Of a DNA stretch of 64,000 nucleotides, positions 34,813 through 42,504 are shown in pieces. Positions within the stretch are counted from its first letter, which is position 1, and each line of letters opens with the position of its first letter. The notes under the pieces are model-generated. The model saw nothing but the letters and a program-made list of their open reading frames with translations, was not told where the DNA came from and made no database searches. The translations under genes were made by a program, and so were the position numbers. The stretch comes from Clostridia bacterium (GTDB taxonomy: Bacteria > Bacillota > Clostridia > Saccharofermentanales > Saccharofermentanaceae). Location: NCBI GenBank assembly GCA_024403775.1, contig JAKSRE010000002.1, positions 62,001-126,000 on the forward strand. Reading direction: 5' to 3'.

Positions 34813-36614
34813 TGGATAATTATCGTGCACATGTCCTCGTTTGCTGTGGTACTGGATGTACTTCTTCAAGCTCAATGAAGATTATGGAGAAGTTCAACGA
34901 GGTTATCGCTGAGAAGGGCCTCGCAAATGAGATTAAGGTTGTTAAGACAGGATGTTTCGGTCTTTGTGCCGCTGGTCCTATCGTAGTTATTTATCCTGAG
35001 GGAACAATGTACTATCGTTGTACTCCAGAAGACGTTGAGGAGCTTGTTAATGAGCACCTTATCAACGGTAATGAAGTTGAGCGTCTTAAGAATGCTGGTG
35101 GTTCAACAGACCCTAAGAATTTCTATGCTAAGCAGCAGCGTGTTGCTTTGAGAAACTGCGGTCGCATTAACCCAGAGGATATTAATGAGTATATCGCTTA
35201 TGACGGTTATCAGGCTCTTGGTAAGGTTCTTACAGAGAAGATGGATCCTGATGCAGTTATCCAGAGCATTATTGATTCTGGTTTGCGTGGCCGTGGTGGC
35301 GGTGGATTCCCAACAGGTCTTAAGTGGAAGTTCGCTTCTGGTAACAGAGGACAGGGAATCACAAAGTATGTTTGTTGTAATGCCGATGAGGGTGACCCAG
35401 GTGCATTCATGGATCGTTCTATTCTTGAGGGTGATCCACATAGCGTAATCGAGGCTATGGCTATTGCTGGTTACTGTATTGATGCTCATCAGGGTTATGT
35501 ATATGTTCGTGCTGAGTACCCAATCGCTGTTCAGAGACTCCAGCTTGCTATTGATCAGGCTAAGGAGATGGGTCTTCTCGGAAAGAACATCTTTGGTTCA
35601 GGATTTGATTTTGATCTTGATATCAGACTTGGTGCTGGTGCATTCGTTTGTGGTGAGGAGACTGCTCTCATGCGTTCTATCGAGGGTAAGAGAGGTAACC
35701 CAACTCCACGTCCACCATTCCCAGCTATTAAGGGCTTGTTTGGTAAGCCAACAATCCTTAACAACGTAGAGACATATGCTAATATCCCACAGATCATCCT
35801 TAAGGGTGCTGACTGGTTTGCTAGCATGGGTACTGAGAAGTCAAAGGGTACTAAGGTATTCGCTCTCGGTGGTAAGGTTAATAACGTAGGTCTTCTTGAG
35901 ATTCCTATGGGTACTACAGTTCGTGAGATCGTATTTGATATCGGTGGTGGTATCCCTAATGGTAAGGCATTTAAGGCTGTTCAGACTGGTGGTCCTTCAG
36001 GTGGATGTATTCCTGCATCACTCCTTGATACACCAATCGATTATGATAACCTCGTAGCTGTAGGCTCAATGATGGGTTCAGGCGGAATGATTATCATGGA
36101 CGAAGACACATGTATGGTTGATATTGCTAAGTTCTTCCTTGAATTTACAGTTGATGAGTCATGTGGTAAGTGTTCACCATGTCGTATCGGTACAAAGAGA
36201 ATGTACGAGATTCTTTCTAGAATTACAGATGGTACAGGTACACTTGATGATATTCAGGCTCTTGAGGATGTTGCTGTTGCATTGAAGAATGGTTCACTTT
36301 GTGCTTTGGGCCAGACTGCTGCTAACCCAATCCTTTCTACATTGAAGCATTTCCGTGAGGAGTATGTTGAGCACGTTGTAGATAAGAAGTGTCGTTGTGG
36401 TGTATGTAAGAATCTTCTTGCATTCTCAATCGATAAGGATAAGTGCGTTGGTTGTGGTATGTGTGCTAAGGCTTGTCCAGCATCAGCTATCACAAGAACA
36501 GATTACATTGCTCCAGGCAAGAAGCTTGCTGCATTTGAAATCGATTCTTCTAAGTGTGTTAAGTGTGGCGCTTGTATGGGTACATGTAAGCTCAAGGCTA
36601 TCGTTAAGCAGTAA
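34812..36614 (+). CDS. NuoF-like NADH/FMN subunit of [FeFe] hydrogenase (HydB/HndC type)
   Basis: 600 aa. Domain order: N-terminal thioredoxin-like [2Fe-2S] domain (VCCGTGCTSSS, TGCFGLCAAGP), the NuoF core with the NADH/FMN loop GRGGGGFPTGLKWKF and GDPGAFMDRSILEGDPH, the NuoF [4Fe-4S] motif SCGKCSPCRIGT, a late CRCGVC zinc/cluster motif, and a C-terminal 2x[4Fe-4S] ferredoxin (CVGCGMCAKAC, CVKCGACMGTC). This is the layout of flavin-containing subunits of electron-bifurcating hydrogenases. The bifurcating mode is inferred from architecture. Confidence 0.95.
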   Translation: MDNYRAHVLVCCGTGCTSSSSMKIMEKFNEVIAEKGLANEIKVVKTGCFGLCAAGPIVVIYPEGTMYYRCTPEDVEELVNEHLINGNEVERLKNAGGSTDPKNFYAKQQRVALRNCGRINPEDINEYIAYDGYQALGKVLTEKMDPDAVIQSIIDSGLRGRGGGGFPTGLKWKFASGNRGQGITKYVCCNADEGDPGAFMDRSILEGDPHSVIEAMAIAGYCIDAHQGYVYVRAEYPIAVQRLQLAIDQAKEMGLLGKNIFGSGFDFDLDIRLGAGAFVCGEETALMRSIEGKRGNPTPRPPFPAIKGLFGKPTILNNVETYANIPQIILKGADWFASMGTEKSKGTKVFALGGKVNNVGLLEIPMGTTVREIVFDIGGGIPNGKAFKAVQTGGPSGGCIPASLLDTPIDYDNLVAVGSMMGSGGMIIMDEDTCMVDIAKFFLEFTVDESCGKCSPCRIGTKRMYEILSRITDGTGTLDDIQALEDVAVALKNGSLCALGQTAANPILSTLKHFREEYVEHVVDKKCRCGVCKNLLAFSIDKDKCVGCGMCAKACPASAITRTDYIAPGKKLAAFEIDSSKCVKCGACMGTCKLKAIVKQ

Positions 36615-36634
36615 TGGGAAAGGAGATTATTAAT

Positions 36635-38401
36635 ATGGATATGGTTAATCTTACAATTGACGGTGTTCAGGTCTCTGTACCTTCTACTTACACAGTTCTC
36701 GAGGCTGCCAGAGAAGCTGGTATAAAGATTCCTACACTTTGTTATTTAAAGGAAACTAATCAGATCGGTGCTTGCCGTGTTTGTTTGGTTGAAGTTGAGA
36801 AGGCAAGAGCACTTGCAGCTGCTTGTGTTCAGCCTGTAGCTGAGGGTATGGTTGTTCATACAAACAGCCCTAAGGTACGTGCTACAAGAAAGAATACATT
36901 GGAGATGATTTTGTCAGATCATAACGTTGACTGTCTCTCATGTATTAGAAATGGTAACTGTGAGCTTCAGAAGCTTGCTGAAGAGTATGGTATCCGTAAG
37001 GTTACATTCACAGGTGCTAAGTCTTCATCTATTATCGATGATAAGTCATTCTCTATCGTTAGAGATTCATCTAAGTGTGTAAAGTGCGGACGTTGTGTTG
37101 CTGCTTGTAAAGAGCAGAGCATTGGTGTATTGAGCTTCCTCAACAGAGGATTCGAGACATCTGTAGGTCCTGCTTACGATATTTCTATGGCAGATGCTCC
37201 ATGTATCTACTGTGGTCAGTGTATCGTATCTTGCCCAGTTGGTGCTCTCTATGAGAAGGAAGATACAGAGAAGGTTTGGGATGCAATCAATGATCCTTCA
37301 AAGCATGTTGTTATGCAGGTTGCTCCAGCTGTTCGTGCTGCTATCGGTGAGGAGTTCGGTCTCCCAATCGGTACACGTGCTACAGGCAAGATGTTTGCAG
37401 CTATGAAGAGACTTGGTGCAGATAAGGTTTATGATACAAACTTTGCTGCTGACCTTACAATCATGGAAGAGGGAACAGAGCTTCTTAACAGAATTAAGAA
37501 TGGCGGCGTTCTCCCAATGATTACTTCATGTTCACCAGGATGGATTCGTTTCTGTGAGTTCTATTTCCCAGAGTTCATTCCTAATCTTTCTTCATGTAAG
37601 TCACCACATGAGATGGAAGGTGCAATCATTAAGTCATATTACGCTCAGAAGAACGGAATTGATCCTAAGGATATCGTAGTTGTTTCTGTAATGCCATGTA
37701 CTTCTAAGAAGTCTGAGGCAGCTCGTGAGCAGCTCGTTAATAAGGACGGACTTAAGGATGTTGATATCGTTATCACAACACGTGAGCTTGCTCGTATGAT
37801 TAAGGAAGCTGGTCTTAACTTCAATAGCCTCCCAGATGAGGGTCCAGATCAGGATCTCATGGGCGAGTACACAGGTGCTGGTGTTATCTTCGGTGCTACA
37901 GGTGGTGTTATGGAGGCTGCTCTCCGTACAGTTGCTGATATTCTCGAGGATAAGGATTTACCTGAGTTCGAGTATCAGGCAGTTCGTGGTGTAGAGGCAG
38001 ACGTTAAGGAAGCTACTGTTACACTCGGTGGTAAGGATATTAAGGTTGCTGTTGCACATAGTGCAGCTGCTGCTCGTCAGCTCCTTACAAAGATTAAGAA
38101 TGGCGAAGCTAATGATTATGCATTCATCGAGATCATGGGTTGTTCTGGTGGATGTGTATGCGGTGGTGGTCAGCCAATCGTTAATGCACAGGATTTGATG
38201 GATATCGATCTTAGAGCTGAGCGTGCTAAGGCATTGTATGAGGAAGATTCTATTATGCCACAGCGTAAGTCTCATAAGAATTCTCAGATCAATAAGCTTT
38301 ACGAGGAGTTCCTCGGTGAGCCAAATGGTCACCTTGCTCATGAGTTGTTGCACACAACATACTGCAAGAGAGAAGTATATCCAGAGTCAGTAATCGAGTA
38401 A
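36635..38401 (+). CDS. Catalytic subunit of NAD-linked [FeFe] hydrogenase (HydA/HndD type)
   Basis: 588 aa. The N-terminal plant-type [2Fe-2S] domain is followed by a CLSCIRNGNCEL His/Cys cluster segment, two [4Fe-4S] sites (CVKCGRCVAAC, CIYCGQCIVSC) and the H-cluster domain. H-cluster motifs: L1 TSCSPGW (Cys299, Ser300), L2 MPCTSKKSE (Cys355), L3 EIMGCSGGCVCGGG (Cys503, Cys507). The second Cys of the usual TSCCP is Ser here. The C-terminus carries the small-subunit-like HTTYCKREVYPE tail. The start is the ATG after AAAGGAG; an earlier ATG at 36614 overlaps the previous stop but precedes this RBS. Confidence 0.94.
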   Translation: MDMVNLTIDGVQVSVPSTYTVLEAAREAGIKIPTLCYLKETNQIGACRVCLVEVEKARALAAACVQPVAEGMVVHTNSPKVRATRKNTLEMILSDHNVDCLSCIRNGNCELQKLAEEYGIRKVTFTGAKSSSIIDDKSFSIVRDSSKCVKCGRCVAACKEQSIGVLSFLNRGFETSVGPAYDISMADAPCIYCGQCIVSCPVGALYEKEDTEKVWDAINDPSKHVVMQVAPAVRAAIGEEFGLPIGTRATGKMFAAMKRLGADKVYDTNFAADLTIMEEGTELLNRIKNGGVLPMITSCSPGWIRFCEFYFPEFIPNLSSCKSPHEMEGAIIKSYYAQKNGIDPKDIVVVSVMPCTSKKSEAAREQLVNKDGLKDVDIVITTRELARMIKEAGLNFNSLPDEGPDQDLMGEYTGAGVIFGATGGVMEAALRTVADILEDKDLPEFEYQAVRGVEADVKEATVTLGGKDIKVAVAHSAAAARQLLTKIKNGEANDYAFIEIMGCSGGCVCGGGQPIVNAQDLMDIDLRAERAKALYEEDSIMPQRKSHKNSQINKLYEEFLGEPNGHLAHELLHTTYCKREVYPESVIE

Positions 38402-38424
38402 TTTTTGATTTGATTCTTTTAAAG

Positions 38425-38456
38425 AGAGTTGTCTCAACAGAGGCAACTCTTTTTTT
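38425..38456 (+). terminator. Terminator of the hydrogenase operon
   Basis: AGAGTTGTCTC (38425-38435) pairs with GAGGCAACTCT (38440-38450) across a four-base loop, followed by T6. Confidence 0.9.
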
Positions 38457-38572
38457 ATTATTATTTGATGATAATGGTAAGCCTAATGAAGCGTTCTATA
38501 GCGTAATGGATTTTTGATCGTATTACTTTTTAATATTTAGTATTTAATATAGAAATTAATGTAGGTTAATAG

Positions 38573-38616
38573 CACTGTCTCAAACTGTAATTAACAGTTT
38601 GGACGGTGTTTTTTTT
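38573..38616 (+). terminator. Orphan intrinsic terminator
   Basis: CACTGTC (38573-38579) pairs with GACGGTG (38602-38608), with an inner stem AAACTGT/ACAGTTT (38582-38588, 38594-38600), followed by T8. No coding gene lies between it and the previous terminator. Confidence 0.75.
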
Positions 38617-38621
38617 ATAAA

Positions 38622-38671
38622 TAAACAGTATATAACAGTTGACAACAGTTATATACTGTTATATACTGTTT
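38622..38671. promoter_or_regulatory. Repeated inverted operator of the GntR/ABC operon
   Basis: AAACAGTATATAAC (38623-38636) is the exact inverse complement of GTTATATACTGTTT (38658-38671). A further direct copy, ATATACTGTT, occurs twice in tandem (38651-38660, 38661-38670). The half-sites ACAGT/ACTGT flank the -35 and cover the spacer and -10. This is what an autoregulating YtrA-type GntR repressor would be expected to bind. Confidence 0.75.
38639..38667 (+). promoter_or_regulatory. Promoter of the GntR/ABC operon
   Basis: TTGACA (38639-38644), exactly 17 bases, TATACT (38662-38667). This is a near-consensus sigma-A promoter buried in the operator repeats. The predicted start is near 38675, about 32 bases before the regulator ATG, which has GTGAGGA as RBS. 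Confidence 0.8.
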
Positions 38672-38706
38672 ATCGTATACAGCAAACACATATGTGAGGA
38701 AAAAAT

Positions 38707-39078
38707 ATGCATATTATTATCAACAATTCTTCTATGGTACCGGTTTATGAACAGGTGGTGCTACAGATAAAACAAAGCATAATAAGTGGTGAACTTAAGG
38801 AAAATGAGCCATTACCTTCTGTACGAAGTTTTGCAAATGAACTTAAGATTAGTGCACTTACAGTTAAGAAGTCTTATGACAGATTAGAAGAAGAAGGTTT
38901 TGTTATTACTGTACATGGCAAGGGAACTTATGTTGCACCTACTAATAAACAGCTTGCTATTGAGGCCAGACGTAAAAATGTTGAAGAAGATTTTTCCATG
39001 GCCGTCCAAAAAGCACGTGAGTGTGGTATGACCGATGCCGAGATTAAGGAGATATTGGAGATTATATTGGAGGATTAA
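38707..39078 (+). CDS. GntR family transcriptional regulator, YtrA subfamily
   Basis: 123 aa. An N-terminal winged helix (about 8-78; VPVYEQVVLQIKQSIISGELKENEPLPSVRSFANEL is the GntR DNA-binding signature) is followed by only about 45 residues, the short dimerisation tail typical of YtrA-type regulators. These are usually encoded with ABC transporters and respond to cell-wall-active compounds in characterised cases. The last residues overlap the RBS of the ATPase gene. The inverted repeats over its promoter suggest autorepression. Confidence 0.9.
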   Translation: MHIIINNSSMVPVYEQVVLQIKQSIISGELKENEPLPSVRSFANELKISALTVKKSYDRLEEEGFVITVHGKGTYVAPTNKQLAIEARRKNVEEDFSMAVQKARECGMTDAEIKEILEIILED

Positions 39079-39079
39079 T

Positions 39080-39925
39080 ATGATTAAGATAGATGGATTA
39101 AAGAAAACATATGATGGTTTTAAGCTGGATATATCTCTCGAGATTCCAGAAGGACAGGTTACAGGCATTATTGGAAGAAATGGTGCTGGTAAATCTACAA
39201 CAATCAAGTCCCTTTTGGGCCTTCGTAAGATTGATGGAGGAAAAATCAATATACTTGGTAAAAATGTTGATGAGTTAACAAATAAGGATAAAGAGAATAT
39301 TGGTGTTGTTTTATCTGATTCCTTTTTTAGTCTGGAACTTAATCTTAATGATGTAAATAGAATTCTTAAGAAAACATATAAAGATTATGATGAGAAGTTT
39401 TTTAATAGCATCTGTAAAGATCAGGGGCTTCCAATGGACAAGAAGCTAAGAGATTTCTCAACAGGTATGAAAGCTAAGGCCAAAGTTATTACAGCTATTA
39501 GCCACAAGACAAAGATATTGGTATTAGATGAGCCAACAGCAGGACTTGATGTAATAGCTCGTAATGAAGTATTGGATTTATTGAGAAAATACATGGAAGA
39601 AGATCCAACACGTATTATGCTTATTACTTCTCATATTTCTTCTGATTTGGAAGGTATTTGTGATGATTTGTATTTCATTGAAGGTGGTAAAGTGGTTCTT
39701 CATGAGGATACAGATGTAATTTTGGGAGCTTATGGCCTTATTAAAGCTAGTGAAGAGGATTTTGCAAAACTTGATAAGGAATACATCCTTGCTAGTAGTA
39801 AGACAAAGTTTGGATACGAAGCTATTACTAAAGAGAAGAAGTTCTATATGGAGAACTATCCTAATCTTGTTATCGAGAACATCGGTATCGATGAAGTAAT
39901 TACACATATGACAAAGAAGGTATAA
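39080..39925 (+). CDS. ABC transporter ATP-binding protein (YtrB-like)
   Basis: 281 aa. Walker A is GRNGAGKST, signature FSTGMKAKAKVITA (a variant of LSGGQ typical of this subgroup), Walker B ILVLDEPTAGLD, and the H-loop ITSHISSD. The last 80 residues lack familiar motifs. The start is the ATG six bases after GGAGG; the open frame extends 15 codons back into the GntR gene. It pairs with the following permease. The exported or sensed compound is unknown. Confidence 0.9.
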   Translation: MIKIDGLKKTYDGFKLDISLEIPEGQVTGIIGRNGAGKSTTIKSLLGLRKIDGGKINILGKNVDELTNKDKENIGVVLSDSFFSLELNLNDVNRILKKTYKDYDEKFFNSICKDQGLPMDKKLRDFSTGMKAKAKVITAISHKTKILVLDEPTAGLDVIARNEVLDLLRKYMEEDPTRIMLITSHISSDLEGICDDLYFIEGGKVVLHEDTDVILGAYGLIKASEEDFAKLDKEYILASSKTKFGYEAITKEKKFYMENYPNLVIENIGIDEVITHMTKKV

Positions 39926-39929
39926 GAAT

Positions 39930-40571
39930 ATGAATGGTTTATTAGAAAAAGACTTTAGACTGATTTCCAAGAGATTAACTTATTTTGTGATGTTAGCAGG
40001 AATTATTATATTTTTAGGTTTTTCTGCTGAGGCATCATTTATTGCGGCTTATGTACCAATTCTAGCGGCTATATGTTCAATCACGACCATCAGCTACGAT
40101 GAATTTGATAATGGTATGGCTTATCTTTTTACTTTACCGGTAAAAGCAAGAGATTACGCTATTGAGAAATATATATTTGGATTGATTCTGGGATTAGTTG
40201 GATCAGCCTTTTCTATATTAATCGTATTGATAATTGGTAAGATTAAAAATGAAGCTGTTGATATAGAGACTATGCTTTTAATTCTTCCTGTATTTTTAAC
40301 GATGATGGGTATTATGTTCCCAATTGAATTAAAGTTTGGTGCAGAAAAAAGCAGAATTGCAATGTATATTGTCTTTGGTAGCGTAGTTGGATTAGGTATC
40401 TTGGGTAAGAAAATTATAGAGACCATGAATATCGATTTGACACCTATTTTGACAAAAATTAATTCAATGCCAGATGCTTTGGTGGCAGCTTCGATTGTTC
40501 TGATAAATGTGATTATTTTTGTAGTATCACTCTTCATTTCTATTAAAATAATGGAGAAAAAAGAATATTGA
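39930..40571 (+). CDS. ABC-2 type transporter permease
   Basis: 213 aa with six predicted transmembrane segments. The motif YDEFDNGMAYLFTLPVKARDYAIEKYI (split around residues 51-77) matches the ABC-2 permease group associated with YtrA/YtrB-like cassettes: a cytoplasmic loop with conserved Leu-Pro-Val before the third helix. It starts four bases after the ATPase stop and should form the homodimeric membrane half of the transporter. Confidence 0.85.
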   Translation: MNGLLEKDFRLISKRLTYFVMLAGIIIFLGFSAEASFIAAYVPILAAICSITTISYDEFDNGMAYLFTLPVKARDYAIEKYIFGLILGLVGSAFSILIVLIIGKIKNEAVDIETMLLILPVFLTMMGIMFPIELKFGAEKSRIAMYIVFGSVVGLGILGKKIIETMNIDLTPILTKINSMPDALVAASIVLINVIIFVVSLFISIKIMEKKEY

Positions 40572-40627
40572 TTTTGATAAGTAATTATTTGATTTAGTTA
40601 TTACTTAATATAATTGAATAATATAAG

Positions 40628-40686
40628 TGAAAAAGAGTTGAAAGAATTGTTTTACTTTTTCTTTTGACTCTTTTCATATATAATTT
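40628..40686 (+). terminator. Imperfect hairpin after the GntR/ABC operon
   Basis: TGAAAAAGAGTTGAAAG (40628-40644) can pair with CTTTTGACTCTTTTCA (40661-40676) with one bulge and G-U pairs, followed by TATATAATTTTT. It may end the operon; the stem is AT-rich and weak. Confidence 0.3.
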
Positions 40687-40718
40687 TTCTATTGCTGATA
40701 AGGTTATAGGTATAAATT

Positions 40719-42500
40719 ATGTTTTCTAAGATTAAGACAATTAATTTCTTTTTAAAAGGAAGTAAACGCTATTTTGCATTAGCGATTATTTTTGTCTTTT
40801 TACAGGTTATTTTTGATCTAGTTAATCCTAAGATTATGGGATATACCGTAGATTATATTGTTGGCGATACAAGTCAGACACCGAAGTTTATTTTAAGTTT
40901 TCTTAATTCTTTAGGCGACAGAGATTATGTGATTTCTCATATTTGGATTATTTCTATTATTGTTGTCTTGATTGGTTTATTAAGTGCATTAAGCCGATAT
41001 TTCTTTAGAGTATCTAATTCAATTGGTGGTGAGAGTCTGGCTAAAAATATGAGAGATAACCTTTTTAGTCACATATTACATCTTCCATATAAATGGAATG
41101 ATGTGAATAAGACAGGCGATATCATTCAAAGATGTACTTCCGATGTTGATACAATAAGAAATTTTGTTCAAGAACAGCTTGTTAACCTGGTTAGAATGGT
41201 AGCAATGATTGCATTAGCTTTGCTATTTATGTTCAGAATTCATGTTGTATTAACTTTGGTTTCTTGCTTTTTTATAGCGATTGTTATTGGCTATTCGCTT
41301 TCTTTTCACGGTAAGGTAGGAGAGAAATTTGCAAAAGTCGATGCTGAAGAGGGTAGATTATCTTCTACTGCCCAGGAGAATCTTGAAGGGGTTAGAGTAG
41401 TAAGAGCGTTTGGCAGGGAGATTTTTGAATTAGAACGATTTAAGGCTAGAAATGAAGTTTATGTCGGTCATTGGGTTGAGATGATGAGTATTCTTGCAAC
41501 CTTCTGGACTATAAGTGATTTTATAAAAAATGCACTTACCATTTCAATTTTGGCTTTGGGTGCTTATTTTACTATTAGTGGTCAGATTAGTGCAGGACAG
41601 TATGTCTCATATATTGCTTACGTTCTTATGATTATCCAGCCTATTGTTGAATTGGGAAGAGTAATATCTGATATGAGTAAGTCAGGTGTGTCAATTGATC
41701 GTCTTAAATACATATTGGATTCAGAAATTGAGAAGGATCCTTTGGATGCAATTGATTTTCCTCCTTTTGGCGATGTTGAGTTCAAGAATGTCAGTTTTAG
41801 TTATAATGAATCTTTGGTATTAGATTCTGTAAATATGTCTATTAAGAAGGGACAGACAGTTGGTATTCTTGGTGGTACTGGTTCAGGTAAATCTACATCA
41901 ATGCTTCTTCTGGATGGGTTATATGACGTTCTTGATGGCAGCATAACCATTAATGGAGTAGATATTAAAACTATTAAGAAGAGTGAACTTCGCCAGCATA
42001 TAGGATTTGTTTTGCAGGAACCATATCTGTTTTCAAGAAGCCTTAGAGATAATATAACGATTGCTTCAGAAAAGACAGATAATGACTCAGTTGAAAATGC
42101 AGTAAAAGTCTCTTCATTAACTTCGACAATTGAGAAGTTTAAAGATGGTTACAATACCTTTGTTGGAGAGAGAGGCGTTACTTTGTCTGGCGGACAGAGA
42201 CAGAGAACAGCGATAGCTCAAATGCTCATTAGAGAGCCAGATATTATGATTTTCGATGACTCTTTATCTGCCGTTGATGCCAAAACTGATGCTTCCATAA
42301 GAAAAGAACTCAAGAGGATTGCTAAAGATAAGACTGTAATTATTATTTCTCACAGAATTACTACTTTGATGAGTGCTGATAACATCTATGTTTTCGATGG
42401 GGGCAAGATAGCTGAGAGTGGTTCTCATGATGATTTAGTATCTCAGGGCGGCATTTACAGTAAGATTTTCGATTTGCAGCGAAGTGTACAAGAGGCATAA
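40719..42500 (+). CDS. Heterodimeric ABC exporter, subunit with degenerate Walker B
   Basis: 593 aa. Six transmembrane helices (about 1-315) are fused to an ATPase domain: Walker A GGTGSGKST, Q-loop FVLQEPYLFS, intact signature TLSGGQRQRTAIAQ, Walker B IMIFDDSLSAVD. The catalytic Glu after Walker B is Asp514, and IISHRI is the H-loop. This pattern matches the non-catalytic-site subunit of BmrCD- or TM287/288-like multidrug exporters. The partner gene begins five bases downstream. Confidence 0.92.
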   Translation: MFSKIKTINFFLKGSKRYFALAIIFVFLQVIFDLVNPKIMGYTVDYIVGDTSQTPKFILSFLNSLGDRDYVISHIWIISIIVVLIGLLSALSRYFFRVSNSIGGESLAKNMRDNLFSHILHLPYKWNDVNKTGDIIQRCTSDVDTIRNFVQEQLVNLVRMVAMIALALLFMFRIHVVLTLVSCFFIAIVIGYSLSFHGKVGEKFAKVDAEEGRLSSTAQENLEGVRVVRAFGREIFELERFKARNEVYVGHWVEMMSILATFWTISDFIKNALTISILALGAYFTISGQISAGQYVSYIAYVLMIIQPIVELGRVISDMSKSGVSIDRLKYILDSEIEKDPLDAIDFPPFGDVEFKNVSFSYNESLVLDSVNMSIKKGQTVGILGGTGSGKSTSMLLLDGLYDVLDGSITINGVDIKTIKKSELRQHIGFVLQEPYLFSRSLRDNITIASEKTDNDSVENAVKVSSLTSTIEKFKDGYNTFVGERGVTLSGGQRQRTAIAQMLIREPDIMIFDDSLSAVDAKTDASIRKELKRIAKDKTVIIISHRITTLMSADNIYVFDGGKIAESGSHDDLVSQGGIYSKIFDLQRSVQEA

Positions 42501-42504
42501 GTGA

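Larger units (their letters stand above)
38402..38706 (+). other. 305-base intergenic region with two terminators and a regulated promoter
   Basis: Contains the hydrogenase operon terminator (38425-38456), about 115 bases without recognisable coding (38457-38572, only a ten-codon frame without good RBS), a second hairpin plus T8 (38573-38616) with no gene to end, then the operator-promoter of the GntR operon (38622-38671). The orphan terminator leaves room for a small RNA, but no convincing promoter for one was seen. Confidence 0.6.

Noticed and set aside
38622-38671. CRISPR or phage attachment repeats
   Set aside because: The repeats are 10-14 bases, inverted and placed over a promoter ahead of a GntR gene, so an operator explains them.
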